Shown: positions 53,782-62,944, counted from the first letter of the stretch. The stretch: DNA of 64,000 bases from an uncultured Bacteroidales bacterium (GCA_905236635.1 CAJOCJ010000003.1:1-64000), one strand, 5' to 3'. Notes: generated by a model from the letters alone, not told the origin. Translations and numbers: made by a program.

Positions 53782-55029
53782 TTAATCATCAGCGAACTCC
53801 GCCTTCAAAATCTTGAACACCTCGTTCACTGTCTCGATCTCGAGGTCAGCGCGTGATGCCACTTCCTCAGGGGTGTAGGCGAGCACGTTCTTAGCTGTGT
53901 CGCATCCCATTCTTCTGAGTGAGTCGATGATCCAGTCTTCGATTTCGTCGTTGAATTCTTTCAGATCGACGTCGTCTTCCATATCGACCTCGTCGCTGTT
54001 ACGATAAACGTCGATGTCGTAGCCTGTCAGCTTGCCGGCGAGCTTGATGTTGTAGCCGCCCTTGCCGATGGCGAGGCTCACCTGGTCGTTTTCCATATAG
54101 ACCTCAGCGAGTTTCTTTGACTCGTTGATGCTTATCGATGTGATCTTTGCCGGACTCAAGGCTCTGCTGATGAACAGCTCAGGCTTCGTTGTGTAGTTGA
54201 TGACGTCGATGTTCTCGTTACGCAACTCTCTCACAATGCCATGAATGCGCGAGCCCTTCATACCCACGCATGCGCCCACCGGGTCAATTCTGTCGTCGTA
54301 TGACTCAACGGCAATCTTTGCTCTTTGGCCGGGCTCGCGCACGATTTTTCTGATGGTGATAAGTCCGTCGTAAACCTCAGGAACCTCCTGCTCGAACAAG
54401 CGCTGCAGGAAGATCTCCGATGTCCTCGAAAGGGTGATGACCGGCGTGCCGTTCTTGTTCTCCACGCTCTTCACGATGGCGTGGATTGTCTCACCTTTCT
54501 TATATACGTCGGCAGGAATCTGCTCGATCTTTGGCAATACGAGTTCGATGCCGTCTTCATCAACGGCGATGATCTCTTTGCGCCATGCCTGTGAGACCTC
54601 AGCGTTCACTATCTCACCAACTTTATCTTTGTATTTCTGATAGATGTTCTCCTTCTCGTATTCCATGATCTTGGTCTGGAGGTTCTGACGGATAGCCAAA
54701 ATCTCTCTTCTTCCAAAGCTATGAATATCAACGATTTCCGCAACATCGTCGCCGACTTCGAAGTCCGGCTCTATTTTTATTGCGTCGGAATATGCTATCT
54801 GTGCCAACTCGTCCTCGACAGCGCCGTCCTCAACCACAGTGCGGTTGTGATAAATCTCAAGGTCGCCCTTGTCAATGTTGACGATGATGTCGAAATACTC
54901 GTCGCTGCCGTATTTCTTGGCAAGCATGGCCTTGAACACGTCGCTCAGGATGTGCATCATGGCCTCGCGGTCGATGTTCTTAAACTCCTTAAATTCGGAG
55001 AAGGTGTCGATTAAGTTAAGTGTGTCCAT
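53782..55029 (-). CDS. nusA: Transcription factor NusA
   Basis: 415-residue elongation/termination factor. The N-terminal RNA-polymerase-binding domain (FSEFKEFKNIDREAMM, KKYGSDEYFDIIVNIDKGDLEIY) is followed by an S1 domain and two KH domains; VGACVGMKGSRIHGIVREL (KH1) and AIGKGGYNIKLAGKLTGYDIDVY (KH2) are intact. It lacks the extra C-terminal repeats of E. coli NusA, as is common outside gammaproteobacteria. The 92-base gap to infB holds only AT-rich inverted repeats such as CAATTATCAATTGTCAATT. Confidence 0.97.
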   Translation of the reverse strand: MDTLNLIDTFSEFKEFKNIDREAMMHILSDVFKAMLAKKYGSDEYFDIIVNIDKGDLEIYHNRTVVEDGAVEDELAQIAYSDAIKIEPDFEVGDDVAEIVDIHSFGRREILAIRQNLQTKIMEYEKENIYQKYKDKVGEIVNAEVSQAWRKEIIAVDEDGIELVLPKIEQIPADVYKKGETIHAIVKSVENKNGTPVITLSRTSEIFLQRLFEQEVPEVYDGLITIRKIVREPGQRAKIAVESYDDRIDPVGACVGMKGSRIHGIVRELRNENIDVINYTTKPELFISRALSPAKITSISINESKKLAEVYMENDQVSLAIGKGGYNIKLAGKLTGYDIDVYRNSDEVDMEDDVDLKEFNDEIEDWIIDSLRRMGCDTAKNVLAYTPEEVASRADLEIETVNEVFKILKAEFADD

Positions 55030-55031
55030 TT

Positions 55032-55493
55032 TTAAAATTTGATATATGGTCTGACTTCTTTTAATTTATTGATTTTCAATGTTGTAGCGTCGTGATAGAT
55101 GATTTTTGTCAATTTGCCGTACTTCTTGGCCTCAGCTTCTTCAACTTCAAGAGTCAAGTCGTTGAACGACAAAAGCTTATACATCTTTTTCACGCCTTCT
55201 TTATCGGTAATGATCAAATCCTTGCCAATATATTTCTGATACTGTCTCATCTTCAGCAATGGCTCATCGATGCCTGCCGACGACACGCTCAACTCGTAAT
55301 CCTCAACGTCTCTGTCAAGTTTCTCGTTGATGAAATTGCTCACCGCAACACAATCGTCGATGGTCACCGAACTGTCAGCATCGAGATAAAGCTCAATGAC
55401 ATTGTCCTTGTGTATCAACACGTTAACTACATAACGGTCGGTGCCTTGCATAGCCTCTTCGGCCAAATTGATGATCTGTTCTTTTGTTATCAT
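55032..55493 (-). CDS. rimP: Ribosome maturation factor RimP
   Basis: 153-residue factor for 30S assembly, first gene of the rimP-nusA-infB operon. Family blocks: VNVLIHKDNVIELYLDADSSVTIDDCVAVS, YELSVSSAGIDEPLLKMRQYQKYIGKD (quoted in part) and a C-terminal SH3-like domain. Two bases separate it from nusA. A terminator hairpin and a half tRNA lie just upstream on the same strand, so its own promoter is not obvious; it may begin in the spacer 55494-55513 or be read through from the pseudo-tRNA promoter. Confidence 0.93.
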   Translation of the reverse strand: MITKEQIINLAEEAMQGTDRYVVNVLIHKDNVIELYLDADSSVTIDDCVAVSNFINEKLDRDVEDYELSVSSAGIDEPLLKMRQYQKYIGKDLIITDKEGVKKMYKLLSFNDLTLEVEEAEAKKYGKLTKIIYHDATTLKINKLKEVRPYIKF

Positions 55494-55506
55494 TTCTTTT
55501 TACAAT

Positions 55507-55534
55507 AAAAAAACCTGTTACATTCCGTAGCAGG
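55507..55534 (-). terminator. Hairpin with T run after the tRNA-Gln fragment
   Basis: Minus strand CCTGCTAC-GGAAT-GTAACAGG (7 of 8 pairs) is followed by TTTTTTT. It has the layout of a tRNA-gene terminator placed between the tRNA fragment and rimP. Confidence 0.65.
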
Positions 55535-55554
55535 CCTTCAACTCTTTCCTAATG

Positions 55555-55600
55555 TTGTCGAGCAAGGATTCGAACCTTGACAGGCAGAACCAAAATCTGC
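55555..55600 (-). pseudogene. tRNA-Gln (UUG) 3' half without a 5' half
   Basis: Minus strand GCAGA-TTTTGGT-TCTGC is a complete anticodon stem-loop with anticodon TTG (Gln). It is followed by a 4-base variable loop, a perfect T arm (CAAGG-TTCGAAT-CCTTG) and the acceptor 3' strand CTCGACA with discriminator A. The matching acceptor 5' strand (TGTCGAG) and a D arm are absent upstream; the 26 bases before the anticodon stem read CACCCGCATTCAGAATTGAAAT and do not fit a tRNA. A -7 box and a terminator flank it. It looks like a tRNA gene that lost its 5' half by deletion, or an attachment-site-like remnant. CCA is not encoded. Confidence 0.7.
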
Positions 55601-55622
55601 ATTTCAATTCTGAATGCGGGTG

Positions 55623-55630
55623 CAAAAATA
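55623..55630 (-). promoter_or_regulatory. -7 box before the tRNA-Gln fragment
   Basis: Minus strand TATTTTTG, TAnnTTTG type. It lies 22 bases before the anticodon stem, so a transcript would include only the half tRNA and then meet the terminator. Confidence 0.45.
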
Positions 55631-55711
55631 CACATTTTTTTAATATGATTATAAATTTTTATAAAAATTATTTAAAAAATAGAAAAATGACGTTCATTAA
55701 CAATTTTTGCT

Positions 55712-55719
55712 TATTTTTG
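55712..55719 (+). promoter_or_regulatory. -7 box of the GT117 gene
   Basis: TATTTTTG lies 24 bases before the ATG at 55744. The 64-codon longer ORF in the track starts far upstream of this box and overlaps the tRNA fragment, so it is not used. Confidence 0.5.
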
Positions 55720-55743
55720 CAGTTTAAATTGAAAATTTCAAAA

Positions 55744-58700
55744 ATGAATTTCAAAAAACTGAATAACCTTGTAGGATGGGGCGTTTTCGCGATTGCCACC
55801 ATCGTTTATTTCCTCACCATGGAACCTACCGTGAGCTGGTGGGACTGCGGTGAGTACATCACTACGGCAAATAAATTGCAGGTCGGCCACCCGCCTGGAG
55901 CACCAACTTTCCAGCTTATAGGCCGTTTCTTTACGCTGTTTGCTTTCGGTGACGTCACCAAAGTGGCCATGATGATCAACATCATGTCGTGTCTGTGCTC
56001 AAGTTTCACGATCTTGTTCCTTTTCTGGACAATCTCAATGCTAGCACAGAAGATTTGGATGAAAGATGGTGAAAATGCTAGCAATAACAACAAGTTAGCG
56101 GTTATCGCAGCATCAGCGATCGGAGCCTTGGCTTATACCTTCACCGACTCGTTCTGGTTCAACGCGGTGGAAGGCGAGGTGTATGCGATGTCATCACTCC
56201 TCACAGCCATCACTTTCTGGGCTATCCTCAAATGGGAAAAGGTGTCCGAAGAGCCGAACCATTATCGCTGGTTGATACTCATAGCCTACATCATCGGCTT
56301 GTCTATCGGCGTGCATCTATTGAACTTGCTGACGATTCCGGCAATAACCTATATCGTTTATTTCAAGAAATACAAGTTCTCTTGGAAAGGCTTTATCTGG
56401 TCGGGAATCATCGCTGTGGCTATAACAGGCTTCATCCAGGTGATTCTTATTCCCGCAATTGTGTCGCTTGCCGGCAAGTTCGAGCTGTTCTTCGTCAACT
56501 CGCTCGGAGCAAGTTTCAACTTCGGTACGATATTCTATTTTGTGTTGCTTATCGCACTGATAATCATAGGATTATGGCTTACGGCAAAATATAACAGACC
56601 AGTGCTTAACACGGTCGTTTTGTCGTTTATGTTTATCCTCATCGGCTACTCGTCGTTCTTTATGCTCGTGATCCGCGCTAACGCCAACACGCCTATCAAC
56701 GAAAACGAGCCGAAAGACGCCATCTCCATGCTTTCTTACCTGAAACGTGAGCAATACGGCACTTGGCCGCTTATCTACGGACCTTATTACACGGCAAAAC
56801 CTTACGACATGACCGAAGGCTTACCTATTTATTATAAGGACCACAAGAAAGGAAAATATGTGGAAATAGCCCGGGCACAAGGCGAATGTATCTACGATGA
56901 CAACGTTCAGACCATATTCCCACGTATGTGGAATGGCTCGAAGAATACGTTTAAGAGTGTCTACGAGCGTTATATCGACAAGTCGAAAATGCGTGTCACC
57001 ACTCAGAAAAAGTCAAACGGCACCTCAGAACGCGTGGCCATCCCGACATTTGGTCAAAATATGCGTTTCTTCATTGATTACCAATGTGGTTGGATGTTCT
57101 GGCGTTACTTTATGTGGAACTTCGTAGGTCGTCAAAACGACACTGAAGGTCAAGGTGAGTTAGAACATGGCAACTGGGTCAGCGGCATCGGATTTATTGA
57201 CAATCCACGACTTGGCAATCAGGATAACCTGCCTCGAACGATGCAGAGTCCGGCAAATACCAAGTTTTACTTTATGCCATTGATCCTTGGACTCATAGGA
57301 CTGTTCTACCAGCTGAAACATGACCCGAAAAACTGTTGGGTGGTGTTCCTGCTGTTCTTCATGACAGGTCTCGCCATCATTATCTACCTCAACCAGACTC
57401 CTTATCAGCCGCGTGAACGTGACTATTCCTATGCTGGCGCTTTCTACGCCTTTGCAATATGGATGGGTTTCGGCGTTCTCGGCGTAATCAATAGTTTGCA
57501 AAAAGTCATTAACAATAAGAAAGTGGCGATGGGAATAGCTACAGCAGCATGCCTCTTCGTCCCAATTCTTATGGCGGCACAAGGCTGGGAGTGTCATAAC
57601 CGCTCGGGCAAGACATCTGCTCTCGACTGGGGTAAGAACTACCTCGTCAATCTGCCTGAAAATGCTGTGATTGTGACACGTGGCGACAACGATACCTTCC
57701 CGCTTTGGTATGTCCAGGAGGTGGAAGGCTTCCGCACCGACGTGCGTGTGTGCAACTACATGCTTTCAGGTGGCTACTGGTATGTGCATCAGATGGGCAG
57801 AAAGACATACAAGTCTGATAGACTTCCGCTCTCGCTGACGCCTGCCCAGTATGACAACGGAGTGCATGAGCCAGTGTGGATCTATGACGTAATTGAAGGT
57901 CCTGTTGAACTTAAAGACGCCATCGACTTCGTGCGTAGCGACAACCCACGCACCAAAGCCAAAGACGGCATGAACAACACGGTCGATTATTTCCCGACAA
58001 GAAATCTGAAAATCACAGTAGATAAAGAGAAAGTTGTGGCGACAGGTATCGTCCCGGAAAGCATGAAAGACGATATCGTCGATGAGATAGTCTGGACCAT
58101 ACCGGAGAAGATCCAGTGTCTGCAAAAGAACGATCTCATGCTTCTCGATTTCATGGCGACAAACAACTGGGAGAGATGTGTGTATTTCACCAGTCTGAAC
58201 GATATCTCAGATATTTTAAGCATCGACAAATATCTGCATCAGGAAGGCCTCGCACATCGTTTTATGCCGGTCCTCGCGCCTGACTATTATAAAGGTGCAG
58301 GCGGTGTGTTTATCGACGGCTCTTATGACCTTCTCGTCAACAAGACTAAATGGGGTAATCTCAATGATCCTGATGTGACCATCGACCCTGAGAGTATTCG
58401 TAATGTTTCGTTCGTGAAGATGGCGTATATGCGTCTGGCTCAATCACTTGTAAACCGTCAGCGCTACGAAGAGGCCGTCACGGTAATGGATAAATGCCAG
58501 TATTTCTTCCCAGACGAGAAGATCCCGTACGGCTTCTACTACGAGGGCTACTTCCCGGATTTGTATTACCGTTCGGGCGCTATGGAAAAGGGTGATGACA
58601 TACTGCAGAAGATAGCGGCAAATGCTACCGATGAGCTGCGTTATTACAAGACGTTGGAGCCTAAATTTGCCGAATATTACAAGGAAGAAATCCACGATGC

Positions 58701-58818
58701 GTTATCGCTTGTGAATACTATGGCAGACTGCGCAAGACGTTATAAACGCTACGATATCCAGCATCGTCTTGACGATGTTGTCAACGAATATCTGGAGTGT
58801 TTCTTGCAATATCTCTAG
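55744..58818 (+). CDS. GT117/DUF2723 polytopic membrane protein
   Basis: 1024-residue inner-membrane protein of the DUF2723 family, classed as GT117 and related to protein O-mannosyltransferases. The diagnostic N-terminal block is EPTVSWWDCGEYITTANKLQVGHPPG, here seen as TVSWWDCGEY and QVGHPPGAP, followed by about ten hydrophobic segments over residues 10-560 (with RDYSYAGAFYAFAIWMG near 560). The C-terminal ~400 residues are soluble and include VTRGDNDTFPLWYVQEVEG and TPR-like helices near the end. It probably transfers a sugar from a lipid-linked donor on the periplasmic side, as in Bacteroidetes O-glycosylation, but the acceptor is unproven. It converges on lgt with a four-base gap. Confidence 0.88.
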   Translation: MNFKKLNNLVGWGVFAIATIVYFLTMEPTVSWWDCGEYITTANKLQVGHPPGAPTFQLIGRFFTLFAFGDVTKVAMMINIMSCLCSSFTILFLFWTISMLAQKIWMKDGENASNNNKLAVIAASAIGALAYTFTDSFWFNAVEGEVYAMSSLLTAITFWAILKWEKVSEEPNHYRWLILIAYIIGLSIGVHLLNLLTIPAITYIVYFKKYKFSWKGFIWSGIIAVAITGFIQVILIPAIVSLAGKFELFFVNSLGASFNFGTIFYFVLLIALIIIGLWLTAKYNRPVLNTVVLSFMFILIGYSSFFMLVIRANANTPINENEPKDAISMLSYLKREQYGTWPLIYGPYYTAKPYDMTEGLPIYYKDHKKGKYVEIARAQGECIYDDNVQTIFPRMWNGSKNTFKSVYERYIDKSKMRVTTQKKSNGTSERVAIPTFGQNMRFFIDYQCGWMFWRYFMWNFVGRQNDTEGQGELEHGNWVSGIGFIDNPRLGNQDNLPRTMQSPANTKFYFMPLILGLIGLFYQLKHDPKNCWVVFLLFFMTGLAIIIYLNQTPYQPRERDYSYAGAFYAFAIWMGFGVLGVINSLQKVINNKKVAMGIATAACLFVPILMAAQGWECHNRSGKTSALDWGKNYLVNLPENAVIVTRGDNDTFPLWYVQEVEGFRTDVRVCNYMLSGGYWYVHQMGRKTYKSDRLPLSLTPAQYDNGVHEPVWIYDVIEGPVELKDAIDFVRSDNPRTKAKDGMNNTVDYFPTRNLKITVDKEKVVATGIVPESMKDDIVDEIVWTIPEKIQCLQKNDLMLLDFMATNNWERCVYFTSLNDISDILSIDKYLHQEGLAHRFMPVLAPDYYKGAGGVFIDGSYDLLVNKTKWGNLNDPDVTIDPESIRNVSFVKMAYMRLAQSLVNRQRYEEAVTVMDKCQYFFPDEKIPYGFYYEGYFPDLYYRSGAMEKGDDILQKIAANATDELRYYKTLEPKFAEYYKEEIHDALSLVNTMADCARRYKRYDIQHRLDDVVNEYLECFLQYL

Positions 58819-58821
58819 CCG

Positions 58822-59658
58822 TCAGTTCGACACTTTTTTATAGCTCCTTATTATGAAATAAATTCCGACGATGACGAACGGAATGCTGAGCCATTGTCCC
58901 ATGTCAAGTGCCATAGAGTTCTCGAACTCCACTTGTGGCTGTTTGATGAACTCTATGAGTATTCTTGAGCCGAAAATCACCGTACAGAACAGCCCGAAGA
59001 AGAAACCTGGATGTTTGTTGATAGTGTCTTTTTTGTAAAACAGATACATCAACACAGCGAAGACAATCACGCAAACCAAGGCTTCGTATATCTGGGTGGG
59101 ATGGCATGCAGGGATGGCGTCTATGGGTGTTCCTGGAGCCCAGTCGCGCACAAATTTGAAGCCCCACGGGAGCGAGGTCTCATAGCCGTATATCTCCGAA
59201 TTCATCAGGTTTCCCAAGCGAATGAAAGCACCTCCGATGGCGACTGGAATCACTATCCTGTCCAAAATCCAGATATATGGTTTCTTTATCTTTCTGGCAT
59301 AAATATAAAGTCCAATCAAGATGCCAATCGCGCCTCCATGACTGGCGAGACCGCCTTCCCAGACGTACAGAAACTTTTCTGGATTGGCAAGATAATACTC
59401 GGGCTCATAGAACAAGCAATGGCCTAAACGTGCACCCACAATGGTGAAGATAAGCATATAAATCGTCAGCTTGTCGAGCTGCTCGTCGCTGAGTTTCTCC
59501 TTGCGATACACACCGCGCATCACGTAATAGCCAACGACGAACACCATCGCCCAAAGGAGCCCGTACCAAGCCACCGGATGACCACCCAACAAAGGCCAGT
59601 TCTCCGGAAACGTGAAAATATATGGGTTGACGTCCCAAACAATGAAATCTAATATCAT
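58822..59658 (-). CDS. lgt: Prolipoprotein diacylglyceryl transferase
   Basis: Seven-helix inner-membrane enzyme of 278 residues that adds diacylglycerol to the lipobox cysteine of prolipoproteins. Diagnostic parts: VGARLGHCLFYEP (the Lgt HGGL-type region follows as ASHGGAIGILIGLYIYAR), GAFIRLGNLMNSEIYG (the Lgt signature) and HPTQIYEALVC. It serves the many lipoproteins of the window (beta-mannosidase, transglutaminase, LEA-like). One base separates it from the glycosyltransferase upstream. Confidence 0.96.
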   Translation of the reverse strand: MILDFIVWDVNPYIFTFPENWPLLGGHPVAWYGLLWAMVFVVGYYVMRGVYRKEKLSDEQLDKLTIYMLIFTIVGARLGHCLFYEPEYYLANPEKFLYVWEGGLASHGGAIGILIGLYIYARKIKKPYIWILDRIVIPVAIGGAFIRLGNLMNSEIYGYETSLPWGFKFVRDWAPGTPIDAIPACHPTQIYEALVCVIVFAVLMYLFYKKDTINKHPGFFFGLFCTVIFGSRILIEFIKQPQVEFENSMALDMGQWLSIPFVIVGIYFIIRSYKKVSN

Positions 59659-59659
59659 T

Positions 59660-60736
59660 TTATCTCAAATTTTCTGTCCAAATCTGTAAGAAATCTTCAA
59701 TATAACCTAAGTTGTCGCGGTATTTCTCTCTCAACGAAATATCAGGTGTTATGACTTTATTCAATTGAAAATCAGCCTGTTTGCACCAGTTGAAATACCC
59801 CTCTTTGCTTAAATGTCTAGCCAAATACTCTTGCTCTGTCTGTCCTGGAGTTGGTACGAGATAAGCATTTCTTCCCAGTCTCACCAAATCCATCAATGAT
59901 GAATAACCTCCACGGCAGATGATATTTTTGGCGTTTTTTATGAATTTCACAAACGTTTCATCATCTACATGGTTCAACATCCTTACATTGGCAGGAATGT
60001 CTTTCGGCATCTCGCAGCCATCGGGTTTTGCCCTGAGAATCAACACGTTATCGTCGATGTCATTGGCCTGCTTCAATATGATGTCTTCAAACATAGTCCT
60101 CTGTGGCTCCGGACCTGACAAGATAACAAGATACTTGATGCTTTTTTCCTCCACATCCTGATTGTCGGCATTAAAGCGACTTAAAATACCGAGATATTCT
60201 GTCTTGACGCGTTTGCTTTCAGGATGCGACAACTTGCCGGCCAGTGACGGGTCATACTCATAATCGGGAACCCAAACCTCGTTGTATTTCTTGATGTAGC
60301 TGTTGTTAAACACATTAATAATAGGAGTGGTCCACTTCCATAAATGTGGCACCCGGATGTGCAGCTGATGTGTGATGAAAACCGAATATACCTCATCACT
60401 CCAGCAGCCGAAACGGTTGTCGGATATCACAGCATCGATATTGTGGCTTTTTACTATGGATTCCACCATTTTATGGTCTCTTCTGAAGTGACGCAAAGCC
60501 TTTGGAAATGAAGCCATCATCTTGAAAACCTGGGTGTTTGACTTGCTATATATAGGCTCAAATCCAGGGAGTTCTATGAATTCATAATCCGGCAGGGCTT
60601 TCTGAAGAAATGCCAAAGGACCTTTGTCGGCAGCAATAATCACCTTGTGGCCTAAGTTTGTTAAGGTCTTAATAATTGGCACACAACGAGTTGCATGACC
60701 CAATCCCCAATTTAAAGGACATATCAGAATATTCAT
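59660..60736 (-). CDS. GT28-like glycosyltransferase
   Basis: 358-residue GT-B fold glycosyltransferase of the MurG-like/MJ1255 group. The N-terminal GWGLGHATRCVPIIKTLTNLGHKV is the nucleotide-sugar acceptor domain start, and the C-terminal ICRGGYSSLMDLVRLGRNAYLVPTPGQTEQEYLA block (quoted in part: GGYSSLMDLVRLG, PTPGQTEQEYLA) is the donor-binding site. It is cytoplasmic or peripheral at the membrane and could glycosylate a lipid. The substrate is unknown. Its own minus-strand -7 box lies 19 bases upstream, so it heads a short glycosyltransferase-lgt operon. Confidence 0.82.
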   Translation of the reverse strand: MNILICPLNWGLGHATRCVPIIKTLTNLGHKVIIAADKGPLAFLQKALPDYEFIELPGFEPIYSKSNTQVFKMMASFPKALRHFRRDHKMVESIVKSHNIDAVISDNRFGCWSDEVYSVFITHQLHIRVPHLWKWTTPIINVFNNSYIKKYNEVWVPDYEYDPSLAGKLSHPESKRVKTEYLGILSRFNADNQDVEEKSIKYLVILSGPEPQRTMFEDIILKQANDIDDNVLILRAKPDGCEMPKDIPANVRMLNHVDDETFVKFIKNAKNIICRGGYSSLMDLVRLGRNAYLVPTPGQTEQEYLARHLSKEGYFNWCKQADFQLNKVITPDISLREKYRDNLGYIEDFLQIWTENLR

Positions 60737-60755
60737 TCTAACAGCATATTTTTTG

Positions 60756-60763
60756 CAAAAATA
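60756..60763 (-). promoter_or_regulatory. -7 box of the glycosyltransferase-lgt operon
   Basis: Minus strand TATTTTTG, TAnnTTTG type, 19 bases before the glycosyltransferase ATG. Confidence 0.5.
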
Positions 60764-60855
60764 AAGTTTTTATAGATATGAGAAGAAATTAAAATTGTAA
60801 AAATTTTTTAACACAAATTGCAGAAATCTGGAAGAAAACGTATTGCTGTAATGTG

Positions 60856-60863
60856 TAATTTTG
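60856..60863 (+). promoter_or_regulatory. -7 box of dprA, unusually close to the ATG
   Basis: TAATTTTG ends only four bases before the dprA ATG, so the transcript would start at or next to the start codon (a leaderless mRNA), if this box is used. Confidence 0.45.
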
Positions 60864-60867
60864 CGTC

Positions 60868-61965
60868 ATGGCAAATCAAAAACTATACGAGATAGCTTTT
60901 ACGCTAGTCCCAGGTATCGGAGTGGTTAATGGTAAGAAGTTGGTCGCCTACTGCGGAGGCGCCGAGGCAGTGTTTTGTGAAGACAAAAACGCCTTGTTGT
61001 CAATATCAGGGATGAATGATAATATCGTGAAAAACCTTGGATCTAAAGAGATTTTGCTTCGGGCGGAGCAGGAGTTGGAATTTATTGAGAAGAACGAGAT
61101 TAAGCCGCTTTTTTACCTCGATCCAGACTATCCAAAACGTCTTCAGCATTGTCACGACAGTCCCCTGATGCTTTACTACAAAGGTAATGCTGATTTGAAT
61201 GTCGAAAAAGCCATCGGAGTGGTCGGGACACGCAACATCACAGATTATGGAAGGTATGCAGTGGAAAAAATCATTGAAGATTTGTCATCAGACAACATAT
61301 TGATAGTCAGTGGATTGGCGTATGGTGTCGATGCCGCGGCGCACAAGTCCGCTTTAAAATATGACCTTGCTACCGTGGGTGTGCTGGGACACGGGTTGCA
61401 AACTATTTATCCGGCAGAAAACAGGAAATTGTCATTAAAAATGCTTGAGAAAGGAGGTGTTTTAACAGAATTCATCAGCGGAAAGAAACCCGACAAGGAG
61501 AATTTTCCTCAGCGCAACAGGGTAGTGGCGGGCATGGTCGACTGTCTTCTCGTGGTGGAGAGTGCTCTGAAAGGTGGTGCGATGATAACAGCGGAGATAG
61601 CCAACTCATACGACCGCGAAGTGTTCGCATTGCCAGGCAGGATTGGCGATATCTACAGCGAGGGATGTAACCATCTCATCAAGGCGAACAAGGCTAATCT
61701 TATCACTGGAGCGGCCGATATCAGGTATTTCATGCGATGGGATGTCGAGACCAAAATCGTGGCGAAACAGATGCGTATGTTCCGCGATTTCAGCGATGAA
61801 GAACAGAAGGTAATAAGTGTTTTCAATAGCAACAATATCGTACATCTCGATGACATCATCGTGGGGACCGATTTGTCGCCTTCGAAGATTGCGTCGGTGC
61901 TGCTTTCATTAGAGTTTGACGGGGTTTTGACAGCCTTGCCAGGGAAACGTTATCAAAAGTTGTAA
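60868..61965 (+). CDS. dprA: DNA processing protein DprA
   Basis: 365-residue DprA/Smf protein that loads RecA on incoming single-stranded DNA during transformation. An N-terminal SAM-like helix-hairpin region (TLVPGIGVVNGKKLVAYCGG) precedes the Rossmann-like core with VGTRNITDYGRYAVEKI, IVSGLAYGVDAAAHKSAL, LGHGLQTIYPAENRKL and FPQRNRVVAGMVDCLLVVES (block quoted in parts). A C-terminal winged-helix domain (EEQKVISVFNSNNIVHLDDI) completes it. No competence operon surrounds it; rsgA follows after 68 bases with its own promoter. Confidence 0.95.
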   Translation: MANQKLYEIAFTLVPGIGVVNGKKLVAYCGGAEAVFCEDKNALLSISGMNDNIVKNLGSKEILLRAEQELEFIEKNEIKPLFYLDPDYPKRLQHCHDSPLMLYYKGNADLNVEKAIGVVGTRNITDYGRYAVEKIIEDLSSDNILIVSGLAYGVDAAAHKSALKYDLATVGVLGHGLQTIYPAENRKLSLKMLEKGGVLTEFISGKKPDKENFPQRNRVVAGMVDCLLVVESALKGGAMITAEIANSYDREVFALPGRIGDIYSEGCNHLIKANKANLITGAADIRYFMRWDVETKIVAKQMRMFRDFSDEEQKVISVFNSNNIVHLDDIIVGTDLSPSKIASVLLSLEFDGVLTALPGKRYQKL

Positions 61966-62005
61966 TGTTTTTATTATTATTTATTTATAATTAAATAAAA
62001 ATCTG

Positions 62006-62013
62006 TACCTTTG
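62006..62013 (+). promoter_or_regulatory. -7 box of rsgA
   Basis: TACCTTTG, a perfect TAnnTTTG, 20 bases before the rsgA ATG. Confidence 0.55.
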
Positions 62014-62033
62014 CACCGTTTTTTATTGCAAGG

Positions 62034-62942
62034 ATGCCGATAGGTAGAGTAATCAGGTCAACAGGTAGCTGGTACGACGTTCGCGACGATGCCGGCAAGG
62101 TGGTGTTATGCCGTTTGAGAGGCAAGATACGCCTCGACGGTCTGCGTACCACAAACCCAGTAGCCGTTGGCGATCTCGTTAACTTTGAGAAAGAGCGCGA
62201 CAAGGATACTTGCGTTATCGACAAGATACTTCCTCGTAACAACGTGATAGTGCGTAAGTCGGTGAATCTGTCGAAAGAGTCGCATATCATAGCGTCGAAT
62301 GTCGACCAGGCTATCCTCGTCGCCACCATAGCGCAGCCACGCACGTCGACGGGTTTCATCGACAGGTTTACGGTGACAGCCGAGGCTTATCATATCCCTG
62401 TCGTGATAGTGTTTAACAAATGCGACCTCTACGACGACGAACAGAATGCTATGGCGGAGAGACTGATGCAAGTGTATAACAGCATCGGCTATCAGACTTT
62501 TGTGATTTCGGCAAAGACTGGCTATAACTGCGACAGGCTGAAAGACATCATGAAAGATAAGATGAGCATGTTCTCCGGGCATTCAGGAGTGGGTAAATCG
62601 GCGCTGGTTAACAGAATGGACCCGAATCTCAATATAAGAGTTGGCGAGATTTCAGAAGTTCATGAGAAAGGTAAGCATACGACAACCTTTGCTCAGATGT
62701 ATGAACTCGGATTTGGAGGCTATATCATCGATACTCCTGGTATCAAAGAGTTTGCCTTGTATGATATGGAGAAAGAGACTCTGGCTCAGCGTTTCCCCGA
62801 GATGAGGGCGCTGATGCACGAGTGCCGCTTCAACAACTGCACACATCTGCATGAACCACATTGCGCAATAAAAGACGCTGTAGCAAACGGTATCATAGCC
62901 GACTGGCGCTATGAGAACTATTGTAACATGATGGATGATTAA
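62034..62942 (+). CDS. rsgA: Ribosome small-subunit GTPase RsgA
   Basis: 302-residue circularly permuted GTPase for 30S maturation. An OB-fold N-terminal domain is followed by the permuted order G4 (FNKCDLYDD), G5-like SAKTGYN, G1 (GHSGVGKSALVNRM near 185) and G3 (DTPGIKEF). The C-terminal zinc site is C-x4-C-x-H-x5-C in HECRFNNCTHLHEPHC. Length and motif order are complete. The outer-membrane protein gene downstream starts two bases after its stop. Confidence 0.96.
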   Translation: MPIGRVIRSTGSWYDVRDDAGKVVLCRLRGKIRLDGLRTTNPVAVGDLVNFEKERDKDTCVIDKILPRNNVIVRKSVNLSKESHIIASNVDQAILVATIAQPRTSTGFIDRFTVTAEAYHIPVVIVFNKCDLYDDEQNAMAERLMQVYNSIGYQTFVISAKTGYNCDRLKDIMKDKMSMFSGHSGVGKSALVNRMDPNLNIRVGEISEVHEKGKHTTTFAQMYELGFGGYIIDTPGIKEFALYDMEKETLAQRFPEMRALMHECRFNNCTHLHEPHCAIKDAVANGIIADWRYENYCNMMDD

Positions 62943-62944
62943 TT

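Noticed and set aside
55552-55743. Extended N terminus of the GT117 protein from the track start
   Set aside because: The extra 64 codons lie over the tRNA fragment and upstream of the -7 box, and are not like the family N terminus.
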